The notes: generated by a model from the sequence alone, not told the origin. 64,000 nucleotides of DNA from Psychroserpens damuponensis (GCF_000826655.1 NZ_JXJO01000004.1:203356-267355); one strand, 5' to 3'. Counted from the first letter of the stretch, positions 43,448 through 52,737 are shown. Program-made: numbers and translations.

Positions 43448-43686
43448 TTACGACCTCATGTTAACGTTCGCTTGCAACGAGTGCTCAGTCTAAATATAAA
43501 TCTTGTTATAGTAAAACTTATATTCTTTAATAGCTAAAAACTCTAAACAACTAAAATTTCCGAAGAAAAAAATAGAAGTCCTTTTGTAATGATAAAACCA
43601 AATTTTAGACAACTGTTAAACAGAACACAAATTTGTTCTACGGCACGATAAAAAAATCTAATTAGCGTATCTTCGCAACTCAATTT

Positions 43687-45528
43687 ATGGAAGACAAACA
43701 CATGCTTAATTATATAGAAGACGTATTAAATAATATGCCAACAGATTGGTTGCGATTAACAACGCATCGACTAGATATTTACAATGAAAAATTGGCGAAA
43801 ACTGAATTTCTAAATAAGTTTGAAGACTTATATAAACACAATAATTCGGCATCAACTGCTCTTAATGAATTACCAACGGCTTATGATTATATTCGATTAG
43901 GTCATCCTTTATCTTGTGTTTTAGAATGGACTATTGGTAATTTATATGATTTAAATGCTGAACATGTGATTAGTTTTGATTCTCAAACGGTTCCTGTTTT
44001 GGCGATTTTACGTCACAATCTTTTAATCAATAAAAACACACAAATTGTATATACTGGTAACTTACCAGAATGTTTTGATGCAGAAGTTTTACAACGTGTT
44101 TATGGCTATAAATTTGAGTTAAAAGCGGTAGACCATATAGACGCAATTACGCATTTTGATGGTAGTACTGTTTTTATTTCAGAGCAAAATGAAATGGGAA
44201 GTATTGCCCTAAATTCGCATGTTGACTTTTACGTAAATCTATACGCACATTTAGGAAGTGTGTTGGTTGTTAATGGTGTGAAAAATGCAAGTTACATTTC
44301 AGAAATACAACATGTACGACGACGCGAAACTATTGCTATGTCTCCTGCAAATACGCTTAACGCTTTAAAAGCTCTCGTGGCACAATTGCCAATTGAACCT
44401 AAGCGTATTGATAGCAATAATAAACCACGTGTTTTAGATTTAATAGCAAACATTACAAATACCACTTTAAAACCCTTAGTGGCTTCTAGCGGATTATCAA
44501 TACAATATGCCATAATGATGGGATTAGTCAATGATGCCTTAGAAAATCATGAAGGAAAAGCTATAAAATTTATTGTACCTCCAAATTGTTATGGTGGTAC
44601 AAATGACCAAGCAAGACGTGTTGCGGCTTGTATTGATAATGTAGAGGTAGTTGATTTACCTGTAGATGGTGATAATGATATGGTGAAAAGTATCCATACG
44701 GTTTTAGACAATATTGCTAAGCAAGATGCTGTGCCTTATATCATTGCAGAAATCCCTACAAACCCTAGAGTTGAAGTTCCTGATCTTATCAAATTAAAAG
44801 AAGCGTTGAGTAAAAAGCGTAAAACTGCTACTGGTGAGATGGCTATAGATCCCGTTTTTATTTTAGACCAAACTTTTTGTCCTAATGTGCACTTTTTAGG
44901 TAAAGGTGATATATTATCAACTGTGAGAACAATTTCTTATGCTAGTGGATCTAAGTTTCCTAGTGGTGGAAAATGTATTGCTGGTTATTGCGTCGGAAAT
45001 GAGCAAACCTCAACACTTATGCAACACATTGAAGCTCATTTAGAACTTTGTGATAATGAAGCTACAGACCAACAATATGAAGTCTTGGCAGAGCAAATGC
45101 CTTCTATGAATGAAAGAATTGAAGCTGCCTATAAAAATACGCGTCAGTTCGTTAATTTTATTCATGAAGCATTACCGGAAGCAAAAATTAATTTTGTTTC
45201 AGATGCATTAGCAAAAGACGGATTTACACCATCAGTATTTTCATTAGGGCTTCCTACTAAAGGAGATTCAGACGAAGAGAAAGAAGCCTATAAAAGAGCT
45301 TTAAATTTAAAACTCATCAATTTGATGATAACTAAAATTCCCGATGAAAGTAAATTTTGTGTGAGCTACGGACAATTAAAAGGTTGCTATTGGACAATAC
45401 CAGCTACATCAACACAAGGCACCACTAAAGAAGGCGATAAAGATTATATTGTACGTGCATCGTTGTCACCAAATTTAGATCTTGCATTACATAAAAAAGT
45501 CTTTTTAGAATTTGTTGAAAGTATTTAA
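43687..45528 (+). CDS. Long PLP-dependent Cys/Met metabolism family enzyme
   Basis: 613 residues, while cystathionine gamma-synthase and its relatives have about 380-400. The catalytic part appears in the second half: NCYGGTNDQARRVA, AEIPTNPRVEVPDL, an Asp in FILDQTFCPNVHFLG and the PLP Lys in SYASGSKFPSGGK, equivalent to the SxTKYxxGH region. The first 250 residues are divergent from the normal large-domain start. Probably acts in sulfur amino-acid trans-sulfuration, with the precise substrate unknown. A MetX or other partner is not seen nearby. Confidence 0.75.
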   Translation: MEDKHMLNYIEDVLNNMPTDWLRLTTHRLDIYNEKLAKTEFLNKFEDLYKHNNSASTALNELPTAYDYIRLGHPLSCVLEWTIGNLYDLNAEHVISFDSQTVPVLAILRHNLLINKNTQIVYTGNLPECFDAEVLQRVYGYKFELKAVDHIDAITHFDGSTVFISEQNEMGSIALNSHVDFYVNLYAHLGSVLVVNGVKNASYISEIQHVRRRETIAMSPANTLNALKALVAQLPIEPKRIDSNNKPRVLDLIANITNTTLKPLVASSGLSIQYAIMMGLVNDALENHEGKAIKFIVPPNCYGGTNDQARRVAACIDNVEVVDLPVDGDNDMVKSIHTVLDNIAKQDAVPYIIAEIPTNPRVEVPDLIKLKEALSKKRKTATGEMAIDPVFILDQTFCPNVHFLGKGDILSTVRTISYASGSKFPSGGKCIAGYCVGNEQTSTLMQHIEAHLELCDNEATDQQYEVLAEQMPSMNERIEAAYKNTRQFVNFIHEALPEAKINFVSDALAKDGFTPSVFSLGLPTKGDSDEEKEAYKRALNLKLINLMITKIPDESKFCVSYGQLKGCYWTIPATSTQGTTKEGDKDYIVRASLSPNLDLALHKKVFLEFVESI

Positions 45529-45595
45529 TATGCTATAAAATTGTTAAGCAGTTTTAAGTTAAAAAACTAAAGTCGTGTTAAAAGTTTTCTCATTT

Positions 45596-45616
45596 CTAAC
45601 CGATTGGTTAGTTTTG
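45596..45616 (+). promoter_or_regulatory. TetR promoter with palindromic operator
   Basis: Palindrome CTAACCGATTGGTTAG (45596-45611, 6-bp arms) overlaps the perfect TAnnTTTG box TAGTTTTG (45609-45616). The same layout CTAA-C-GA--G-TTAG recurs at 46242-46257 before the next gene. Confidence 0.7.
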
Positions 45617-45657
45617 TATGGTAATTAAAATTGTTTTCGTTTTCACAGAAAATAAAC

Positions 45658-46221
45658 ATGGCACGAAAAAAAGGATATAACGAAACCGAAGTCTTAGAAA
45701 AAGCAATGCACCTCTTTTGGGGAAATGGCTATGAAGCGACATCTATGCAAATGCTTGAAAAAGAAATGGGCATAAATAAGTTCTCGATTTATTCTAGTTT
45801 TGGTAATAAACACAGTTTATTTCTAGAAAGCTTAAAACATTACAAGTTAAATGTAAGTAATACTTTAGAAACATTAAAAAGTGGCACCAATGGTGTTAGC
45901 GATATTAAACAGTTTTTCTATGATTCTATCAATTCTAATTTTAAACAAGGACATCAAAAAGGATGCTTAGTCACTAATACGTATAATGAATTTTCAAAAA
46001 GTGAAGACCATTTAATTAAAGAGCAAATGAGTATTTTTATGGATAATTTAAAGCATATATTCATTGAAAAATTAAAAATGGATACCTCTAAAAATGACAG
46101 CACTATACTTAAACAAGCTAATTATTTGCTACTCGCAAAACATGGTTTGGCAGCTGCATCTAGAGTAAACACCAAAGAAGAAATTGAAGATTATATTGAG
46201 ATGACGTTTAATAACATTTAA
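45658..46221 (+). CDS. TetR family transcriptional regulator
   Basis: 187 residues from ATG 45658; the open frame extends to a TTG at 45631. N-terminal HTH: YNETEVLEKAMHLFWGNGYEATSMQMLEKEMGINKFSIYSSFGNKHSLFL. It likely represses its own promoter and that of the following gene, since both carry the same palindrome. The inducer is unknown; the genes downstream (CMD, DsbA-like, dehalogenase, SDR) suggest control of redox or electrophile chemistry. Confidence 0.88.
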   Translation: MARKKGYNETEVLEKAMHLFWGNGYEATSMQMLEKEMGINKFSIYSSFGNKHSLFLESLKHYKLNVSNTLETLKSGTNGVSDIKQFFYDSINSNFKQGHQKGCLVTNTYNEFSKSEDHLIKEQMSIFMDNLKHIFIEKLKMDTSKNDSTILKQANYLLLAKHGLAAASRVNTKEEIEDYIEMTFNNI

Positions 46222-46241
46222 ACATTTTTTTTACAAAATAA

Positions 46242-46257
46242 CTAAACGAACGTTTAG
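46242..46257 (+). promoter_or_regulatory. Second TetR-type palindrome
   Basis: CTAAACGAACGTTTAG, perfect 7-bp arms around AA, 38 bp before the CMD-family start. Same framework as the palindrome at 45596. Confidence 0.65.
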
Positions 46258-46294
46258 ATAAAATTAACATTTATAACACATTAAAAATAAAATT

Positions 46295-46858
46295 ATGACA
46301 ACATTAAAAGTTCACAACCTTGACACTGCACCAGAAGATAGTAAATCATTTTTAGAAAATTCTCAAAAAGCTTATGGAATGATTCCTGGTTTACATGGTG
46401 TATTAGCTGCTTCTCCACAAATTTTAGAGGCCTACCAAACACTACACAAATTATTTACAGAAACCTCATTTAACGAAGAAGAGTTAACTGTTGTATGGCA
46501 AACTATTAACGTAGAACATGAATGTCATTACTGCGTTCCTGCACATACTGGCATTGCAAAAATGATGAAAGTTGATGATGCTATCACCGAAGCATTACGT
46601 AACGAAACACCTTTAGACGATTCAAAATTAGAAGCTTTACGTACACTAACTTTAAGCATTGTTAGAAATCGTGGTAATGTTTCTCAAGAAGCACTCAGTG
46701 CTTTTTATACTGCTGGATATGAAGAAAAACATGTATTAGAAATCATCTTAGGGTTATCTCAAAAAACAATAAGTAATTATGTTAATCATATTGCTAATAC
46801 TCCTGTTGATTCTGGATTTCAAAAATTCGCTTGGTCAAAAGATAATGTGGTATCTTAA
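46295..46858 (+). CDS. Carboxymuconolactone decarboxylase (AhpD-like) family protein
   Basis: 187 residues. EHECHYCVPAHTGIAKMM holds Cys77, Cys80 and His84, the AhpD-type CxxC and histidine. It is likely a small alkylhydroperoxidase-like thiol peroxidase. It stands 74 bp after the TetR gene behind a matching palindrome, so probably a direct TetR target. A terminator follows. Confidence 0.88.
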   Translation: MTTLKVHNLDTAPEDSKSFLENSQKAYGMIPGLHGVLAASPQILEAYQTLHKLFTETSFNEEELTVVWQTINVEHECHYCVPAHTGIAKMMKVDDAITEALRNETPLDDSKLEALRTLTLSIVRNRGNVSQEALSAFYTAGYEEKHVLEIILGLSQKTISNYVNHIANTPVDSGFQKFAWSKDNVVS

Positions 46859-46897
46859 TTAAATAATCCCTTTAACCACAAGTTGATTAATAGCTTT

Positions 46898-46927
46898 AAA
46901 CCTTCCGTTAATTCGGAAGGTTTATAA
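46898..46927 (+). terminator. Terminator of the CMD-family gene
   Basis: Stem AAACCTTCCG / CGGAAGGTTT with a 6-base loop. Confidence 0.75.
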
Positions 46928-47006
46928 ATTCAACATACAGCTTTATAGCATTAAGCACTATCTATAACATTAAAAAACACTACCTTATAAATATTAAACA
47001 TACGTT

Positions 47007-47819
47007 ATGAAAATCATTACTTTTACTACCATTTTAAGCTTATTCCTACTTTCATGTGGCTCTAACGAGAACGCAAAAACTCAAGAACAACCTACTAAAG
47101 ACTTTCAAAATAAAGGCCATGAAATAGTGCACAACATGGTACAAAAAGTTGGCAACTACAATACGCTTCATAAAAAGAAGGATGTTGTTTACACCTACAC
47201 ATACCAAACACCTGATGGCAAAAAAGATATCTCTACTGAAAAATATATGTTTAATGGTGAGTTATCTTCTGGTACTTATCATACTCATGAAAGAACTTTA
47301 CCTGAGCTAGAAGGTGAAATAGAACAGGGTTATGACGGTAAAGAATTTTGGCTCAAACACAATGATACCATCGTAACTGATGACAAATTAATGCCTAAAG
47401 TTAAATTTAATAGACCAACTAACTTTTATTGGTTTGCCATGATGCCTAAATTATTAGATGATGGCTTAAAATACGAGTACATAGGTGAACAAACCATAAA
47501 CAGTAACACCTATGACATTGTAAAAGTGAGTTTTGAAACAAAAAATGATAAGCCTACAGATATTTATCAATTATTCATTAATAAAAAAACGCTATTAGTT
47601 GATCAATTCCTCTTTACTGTTGCAGATTTTGGCGTCATAGAAACACCATTTTTAATGGTACTAGAGTATGAAACTATTGATGGTTTATTAATACCAACAC
47701 ATAGAAAGTATAAAAAATCTACATGGAAGGCAGATGTCTCAAATGATCCATGGATAAATGTTACCTGGACCGACATCAAATTCAATACAGGTTTAACAAA
47801 AGAAGATTTCAAAAAATAA
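47007..47819 (+). CDS. DUF6503-like lipoprotein
   Basis: 270 residues. Lipoprotein signal LSLFLLSCGSNENAK with Cys17. The body has beta-strand-rich sequence, NKGHEIVHNMVQKVG, VVYTYTYQTPDGK, FYWFAMMPKLLDDG and YDIVKVSFETK, resembling the DUF6503 lipoproteins of Bacteroidota and the LolA-like half-barrel fold. Function unknown. It lies between the CMD and DsbA-like genes with terminators on both sides. Confidence 0.7.
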   Translation: MKIITFTTILSLFLLSCGSNENAKTQEQPTKDFQNKGHEIVHNMVQKVGNYNTLHKKKDVVYTYTYQTPDGKKDISTEKYMFNGELSSGTYHTHERTLPELEGEIEQGYDGKEFWLKHNDTIVTDDKLMPKVKFNRPTNFYWFAMMPKLLDDGLKYEYIGEQTINSNTYDIVKVSFETKNDKPTDIYQLFINKKTLLVDQFLFTVADFGVIETPFLMVLEYETIDGLLIPTHRKYKKSTWKADVSNDPWINVTWTDIKFNTGLTKEDFKK

Positions 47820-47831
47820 GTTAACAAGTTT

Positions 47832-47863
47832 AAAACTCATCATGAAAACATATGATGAGTTTT
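47832..47863 (+). terminator. Terminator of the DUF6503-like gene
   Basis: Twelve-bp stem AAAACTCATCAT / ATGATGAGTTTT with 8-base loop. Confidence 0.8.
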
Positions 47864-47888
47864 AAATTGAAATTTAAAAATAGAAATT

Positions 47889-48539
47889 ATGACAAATACA
47901 TTAAAAATAGATATTGTTTCTGATGTTGTGTGCCCTTGGTGTACAATAGGCTACAAACGTTTGGAAAAAGCGATTTCAGAATTAGGATTAAAAGATCAAA
48001 TAGAAATCGAATGGCAACCGTTTGAGTTAAATCCGAATATGCCAACTGAAGGCCAAAATGTTATTGAGCATATTACTGAAAAATATGGTTCTACATTGGA
48101 GCAACAAAGAGAATCACAACAAATGATGACCGATGCTGGTGCAGAACTTGACTTTAAATTCGATTATTTTGACGAGATGCGTATGGTCAATACTTTTGAT
48201 TCGCATGTGTTATTAGAGTATGCTCATAACTTCGGAAAACAAACGGAATTAAAAATGGCACTAACAAAAGCCTTTTTTAGCGATAGAAAAGATGTATCTA
48301 AAAAAGATATACTAGAAGAAACACTTTTAGAAGTTGGCTTAAATACTAATGAAGCCTTAGCAAAATTAGATAGTGACGAAGCACGATTAGAAGTTAGACA
48401 AAAACAAAACTATTGGAAAAATATGGGAGTAAACTCTGTACCAACTTTTGTTTTTAACCGTAAAAGTGCTGTCACAGGTGCACAGCCTATAAATACTTTT
48501 AAACAAGTTTTAACTGAGTTATTAGCAGAAAAAGCATGA
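47889..48539 (+). CDS. FrnE-like DsbA family oxidoreductase
   Basis: 216 residues. The DsbA-fold active site is CPWC (Cys15, Cys18) in VSDVVCPWCTIG, then FELNPNMPTEG and GVNSVPTFVFN with a cis-Pro. No signal peptide, so it is cytoplasmic, as are the FrnE type enzymes first found in polyketide synthesis. Its stop overlaps the next start by four bases, so it is coupled to the dehalogenase gene. Confidence 0.88.
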   Translation: MTNTLKIDIVSDVVCPWCTIGYKRLEKAISELGLKDQIEIEWQPFELNPNMPTEGQNVIEHITEKYGSTLEQQRESQQMMTDAGAELDFKFDYFDEMRMVNTFDSHVLLEYAHNFGKQTELKMALTKAFFSDRKDVSKKDILEETLLEVGLNTNEALAKLDSDEARLEVRQKQNYWKNMGVNSVPTFVFNRKSAVTGAQPINTFKQVLTELLAEKA

Positions 48540-49234
48540 TAAACACCAGCTTAAATAGACCTAAAGTATTATTCTTTGATGTAAACGAAACTCTTTTAGA
48601 TCTAACCGTTATGAAAAAACAGGTTGGCAATGCTTTAGGTGGTAAAGACGACTTACTGTCTTTATGGTTTACAACCATGCTACAATACACTCTAGTGGTT
48701 TCGGCAAGCGGACAATACAAATCGTTTGGACATATTGGCGCTGCTGCTTTACAAATGGTTGCTGCTAATAATGACATTACAATTACTGAAAAAAAAACAA
48801 GAGAAATTGTTGTAGATGCTTTACAAGATTTACCACCTCATCCTGAAGTAAACAATGCATTACATACCTTAAAAAATGAAGGGTTTACACTTGTGGCTTT
48901 AACCAACTCTAATAATGAAAGCCTTAAAACTAAAATTGAAAATGCAGGCTTAACACAATATTTTGATGATTTATTAAGTATAGAATCGGTTGGAAAATTT
49001 AAACCCTTTAAGGATGTTTATAATTGGGCTGCAAATAAAATGAACGCACAACCAAAAGAGTGCATGCTTATTGCTGCACATGGTTGGGATGTTGCTGGTG
49101 CACTTTGGGCTGGATGGCGTGCTGCTTTTGTAAGCAGACCTGGGCAACAAACATTCCCTTTAGCACCAAAAACAGAGATTAATGAGAGTGATTTACAAAA
49201 AGTAGCAGATATTTTAATTTCTTATGAGAATTAG
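48536..49234 (+). CDS. Haloacid dehalogenase type II-like hydrolase
   Basis: 232 residues. HAD superfamily: nucleophile Asp15 in VLFFDVNETLLDL, TNSN in VALTNSNNESL, Lys in SIESVGKFKPFKDVY and the last motif ECMLIAAHGWDVAGALWAGWRAAFVSRPGQ, which is the L-2-haloacid dehalogenase-type pattern. Hydrolysis of 2-haloacids is possible but not shown. Translationally coupled with the upstream DsbA-like gene. Confidence 0.86.
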   Translation: MINTSLNRPKVLFFDVNETLLDLTVMKKQVGNALGGKDDLLSLWFTTMLQYTLVVSASGQYKSFGHIGAAALQMVAANNDITITEKKTREIVVDALQDLPPHPEVNNALHTLKNEGFTLVALTNSNNESLKTKIENAGLTQYFDDLLSIESVGKFKPFKDVYNWAANKMNAQPKECMLIAAHGWDVAGALWAGWRAAFVSRPGQQTFPLAPKTEINESDLQKVADILISYEN

Positions 49235-49336
49235 AATCAAATAATTTTATAGATTTCTTAAGTTTGTTTTAAAGTCTGCATAACATCATTTAATAAATAT
49301 TAAAATACATTTACACAACTAAAAATTTAAATTAAA

Positions 49337-50053
49337 ATGGATCAATTAAAACATAAAAAAGCCATCATTACAGGTGGTAGCAAAGGATTAGGAAAAGCAA
49401 CTGCCATAGCATTTGCAAAACTAGGAATTGACGTTGCTATTACTGGAAGAAATGAAGCTAGATTAAATGAAACCGTTTTAGAACTTAAAACATTTGGTGT
49501 AAATGCGTTTTACGAAGTGTTTGATGTTGGAAATTATGATGCCGTTAAAAAAGGAATCAAAAACATCATTTCAAATTTAGGAACGGTAGATATTTTAGTT
49601 AATAATGCTGGTATTGCAGCTTTTGGAACTTTAAATGACATGGATGCTACATTATGGGAAGACATTATTAAAACTAATGTACTTGGTATGTATTATGTAA
49701 CAAAAGAGGTACTTCCATATATGATTGACAAAAATGAAGGTGATATCATAAATGTTTCTTCTACTGCTGGTTTAACGGGTAATGCGAGTACATCGGCTTA
49801 TTCTGCTTCAAAATTTGCAGTAATTGGGTTATCACAATCCTTAATGAAAGAGGTTCGTAAAAATAACATTAGAGTTAATACGTTAACACCAAGCACCATT
49901 GCCACAGATATGGCTTTAAATTTAGGAATCACTGATGGTAATACAGACACTGTACTTCAGCCCGAAGATTTTGCTCAATTTATTGTATCAGGATTACAAT
50001 TACCTCGACGCGCTATGATGGCCAATGGATCTATATGGTCAACTAATCCATAA
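49337..50053 (+). CDS. SDR family oxidoreductase (3-ketoacyl reductase type)
   Basis: 238 residues. TGGSKGLGKATA at the NAD(P) site, NNAG in DILVNNAGIAAFG, the catalytic Ser in NVSSTAGLTG and YxxxK in YSASKFAVIGLSQ. A typical FabG-like size, but the N-terminal and loop residues do not fix a fatty-acid role. Last gene of the TetR-led group, 102 bp after the dehalogenase gene. Confidence 0.88.
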   Translation: MDQLKHKKAIITGGSKGLGKATAIAFAKLGIDVAITGRNEARLNETVLELKTFGVNAFYEVFDVGNYDAVKKGIKNIISNLGTVDILVNNAGIAAFGTLNDMDATLWEDIIKTNVLGMYYVTKEVLPYMIDKNEGDIINVSSTAGLTGNASTSAYSASKFAVIGLSQSLMKEVRKNNIRVNTLTPSTIATDMALNLGITDGNTDTVLQPEDFAQFIVSGLQLPRRAMMANGSIWSTNP

Positions 50054-50070
50054 AAATTTAAAATAGAGCA

Positions 50071-50754
50071 CTACTCTACCTCAAAATCAAAAAATGTTTT
50101 AGGATAGGGTTCCCAACGTAATGTAAAATGCCACCATTCTTTAGGGTAATTTCTAAAATTATGCTTAAGCATGACCTGTTGCAATAATTGCCTGTTAGCC
50201 AATTGAGTTTTGGTAAGATCTGGATGTGCTACCCAAGATTCTTTTCCGAAGAAATCATAAGGACTACCCATATCTAAAGGCGCATTAGTGTTGCCATCTA
50301 TAATTGTTAAGTCTAGCGTACTCCCACGACTGTGACCAGAACGTGACGCAATATAACCATCTCTAAACAAATAACGTTTGTCTACATTTGGGTAAAATTC
50401 TTGCTTTTGTAAGGTATCATTTAAATCTTTTGCCCAACGCGAAAAATGGTTAACGGCACGTTGCGGACGATACCCATCATAAACCAATAAACATAAATTT
50501 TGCTCTTGCAATTCGGCCTGAACCTTTTGTAACGCCTCAGCAGATTGCTTTGTCATAATCAACCTGTTTGATTTGTACCCTGTAATCGTATCACCTACAA
50601 AATTATGAGTTGAAAAATAACGTAACTCAACATTTAAATCTGGTATAATCTCTTTGACGTAAACAAAACCTTCGGGCAATTTTTCTTTCTGCGGAAATGT
50701 AAAACTTAAAGCCACTAAGGCACATAATACAATTAATATGTTGTGAATTTTCAT
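50071..50754 (-). CDS. D-alanyl-D-alanine dipeptidase (VanX/DdpX, M15D)
   Basis: 227 residues with signal peptide (about 1-21). The zinc motif SGHSRGSTLDLT (SxHxxGxxxD) and EWWHF give the three zinc ligands and catalytic Glu of peptidase M15D. LVYDGYRPQRAV is the substrate Arg region. Secreted, it would split D-Ala-D-Ala in the periplasm; a vancomycin-resistance role is not implied, since no VanA/VanH is nearby. Single gene, converging with the SDR gene. Confidence 0.88.
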   Translation of the reverse strand: MKIHNILIVLCALVALSFTFPQKEKLPEGFVYVKEIIPDLNVELRYFSTHNFVGDTITGYKSNRLIMTKQSAEALQKVQAELQEQNLCLLVYDGYRPQRAVNHFSRWAKDLNDTLQKQEFYPNVDKRYLFRDGYIASRSGHSRGSTLDLTIIDGNTNAPLDMGSPYDFFGKESWVAHPDLTKTQLANRQLLQQVMLKHNFRNYPKEWWHFTLRWEPYPKTFFDFEVE

Positions 50755-50813
50755 GATATTGTTAGATTAGTAGGTACTTGCAAACCAACACTAAATTAAT
50801 TAAAAATTAAGTG

Positions 50814-51413
50814 ATGAACTTATTTTCTCAAGAAAAAAGGTATTTTAATTTTCCAAATGCCAAATTAATCTATCTTGAAAACTTTTACGACAGTTTTAAA
50901 GCTGATCATTATTTTAATCTTTTAAAAAATGATGTAAACTGGCAACAGGATGATATTACTATCTTTGGAAAAACGTACAAACAACCACGTCTCACAGCTC
51001 TGTATGCAAATAACAACACACCTTATACTTATTCTAATATTACGATGCAGCCTACAATGTTTAGTCCAGAATTATTGAAAATAAAGCAAGACGTAGAAAC
51101 AGAAGTTCAACAAATATTTACATCAGTATTACTCAATTACTATCGTGATGGAAACGATAGTAATGGTTGGCATGCAGATAATGAAAAAGAATTAGGATTA
51201 AATCCTGTGATTGCATCCTTAAGTTTTGGAGAGACGAGACCATTTCATTTTAAACATCGCCATATTAAAAATGAGAAACATAAAATACATCTCACTCATG
51301 GAAGTTTACTACTTATGCAAGGAGAGATGCAGCACTACTGGTTACATCAAATTGCAAAAACAAAAAAAGATATTGGTGAACGTATTAATTTGACCTTTAG
51401 GTCAATTCTATAA
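50814..51413 (+). CDS. alkB: AlkB-like alpha-ketoglutarate-dependent dioxygenase
   Basis: 199 residues from the ATG at 50814. HADNEKELG holds the HxD iron pair, HYWLHQIAKT the distal histidine, and RINLTFRSI the oxoglutarate arginines, in the small ALKBH2/3-like layout with NYYRDGNDSNGWH before HAD. It repairs alkylated bases in DNA or RNA by oxidative demethylation. No Ada or other adaptive-response gene lies next to it. Confidence 0.88.
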   Translation: MNLFSQEKRYFNFPNAKLIYLENFYDSFKADHYFNLLKNDVNWQQDDITIFGKTYKQPRLTALYANNNTPYTYSNITMQPTMFSPELLKIKQDVETEVQQIFTSVLLNYYRDGNDSNGWHADNEKELGLNPVIASLSFGETRPFHFKHRHIKNEKHKIHLTHGSLLLMQGEMQHYWLHQIAKTKKDIGERINLTFRSIL

Positions 51414-51436
51414 ACCCAAAGTAGTATATACGAAAA

Positions 51437-51464
51437 AACCAAGGTCCCTCAACCTTGGTTCTCC
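51437..51464 (+). terminator. Terminator of alkB
   Basis: Stem AACCAAGGT / ACCTTGGTT, 6-base loop, T-rich tail. Confidence 0.7.
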
Positions 51465-51747
51465 TTAATTTGCTTTTTTATGTGGTCGATTTAGGGTCTC
51501 TAACTCATAACACATGCAAATATTAATTAATTAATCCATTGAACTAAAAACTAAATCTTAGTACACTTCAAATATATAATCCTTTTTGAAATCAAACGAT
51601 TAAAAACATAATTAATCGACGAAATACATATAATTTTAACATATACAGACGAAATATTGCATTTAATCGATGAAATACATTTAAAAATTTTAAAATCAAT
51701 AACAATTTGAAGGTCTAAAACTCGTTATAAAGCTCTTTAAATTTCAT

Positions 51748-51755
51748 TAACTTTG
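51748..51755 (+). promoter_or_regulatory. Promoter box TAACTTTG of the hydrolase gene
   Basis: Perfect TAnnTTTG, 35 bp before the start at 51791. The upstream -33 element is not clear. Confidence 0.5.
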
Positions 51756-51790
51756 GAGCATCTATTGCTAAGCCTTTTAAAAACATCATT

Positions 51791-52717
51791 ATGAAGTATT
51801 ACATAAGTTTCCTATTAGTTTGTATCGGTTTAAATATAAACGGTCAAGATCTTAACGTTACCAATCAAGAGATCGCAATTAATAATTTAATAGACGGCAC
51901 ACTTTTAGTTCCAGCAAATACAGCACAACCAAATCTTGCTATCATCATTGCTGGTTCTGGACCTACCGATAGAAACGGCAACCAGAATTTTATGCAAAAC
52001 AATTCGTTAAAAAAGTTAGCCGAATCTTTAACTCACAAAGGGATAGCCACGTTTAGATACGATAAACGTATAGTAAAGCAAATTAGAAAAAATAATGTTG
52101 ACCCTAATATTAAATTTGACGACTTTGTTACAGATGCCATTGCGGTAATAGATTACTTTAAAGATAAAAATGCCTATTCTAAAATATATGTTATTGGACA
52201 CAGCCAAGGTAGTTTAGTTGGTATGCTTGCTGCTAAAGACAGAGCTAACGGTTTTATATCTCTTGCAGGCGCAGGACAATCTATAGACCAAGTCATTACA
52301 GAACAAATAACAGCCATGGACCCTTCATTAATAGAGGCGACAAAAAAAGCATTTGCAAGTTTAAAAAAAGGTAAAACAACTACAGATTATCCGCAACCTC
52401 TAGCTCCTGTATTTAGAGCAGATGTACAACCTTTTATTATGAACTGGATGCAATATCATCCACAAGAGATCATAAAATCATTAGAAATTCCTGTGTTAAT
52501 TATTAACGGAACGAAGGATCTTCAAGTTTCAGTTAACGAAGCACAATTATTAAAAGATGCTTCAGCAACTTCTACCATCAAAATTATCGAGAACATGAAC
52601 CATGTGTTGTTTATCATTGAAGGAGACCAACTGGTCAATTCAAAAAGCTACAATGAGTCGTCTCGTAAAATTTCCGAAGAACTCATTACTTCCATTTCGA
52701 GTTTTATATTAAAATAA
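51791..52717 (+). CDS. Secreted alpha/beta hydrolase
   Basis: 308 residues with signal peptide (cleavage near NINGQ). The oxyanion region IAGSGPTDRNGNQ, nucleophile elbow GHSQGS, the acid in NGTKDLQV and the catalytic His in NMNHVLF follow the usual order of alpha/beta hydrolases. The GPTDRNGN start is typical of the Bacteroidota esterase-like group. The substrate is unknown. Its promoter region has three short direct repeats. Confidence 0.85.
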   Translation: MKYYISFLLVCIGLNINGQDLNVTNQEIAINNLIDGTLLVPANTAQPNLAIIIAGSGPTDRNGNQNFMQNNSLKKLAESLTHKGIATFRYDKRIVKQIRKNNVDPNIKFDDFVTDAIAVIDYFKDKNAYSKIYVIGHSQGSLVGMLAAKDRANGFISLAGAGQSIDQVITEQITAMDPSLIEATKKAFASLKKGKTTTDYPQPLAPVFRADVQPFIMNWMQYHPQEIIKSLEIPVLIINGTKDLQVSVNEAQLLKDASATSTIKIIENMNHVLFIIEGDQLVNSKSYNESSRKISEELITSISSFILK

Positions 52718-52737
52718 TCTCAAAAACATATCTAAAT

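Larger units (their letters stand above)
51414..51790. other. 377-bp gap with terminator, short direct repeats and promoter box
   Basis: A terminator is at 51437. Three imperfect copies of TCGAYGAAATA (51617, 51647 and 51668 by the YGAAATA core) lie 30 and 21 bp apart, then a TAACTTTG box at 51748-51755, 36 bp before the hydrolase start. No coding frame is seen. Confidence 0.5.

Noticed and set aside
50071..50754. VanX-like gene as a vancomycin-resistance determinant
   Set aside because: No VanA ligase or VanH dehydrogenase is nearby; single secreted M15D dipeptidases are common housekeeping genes.
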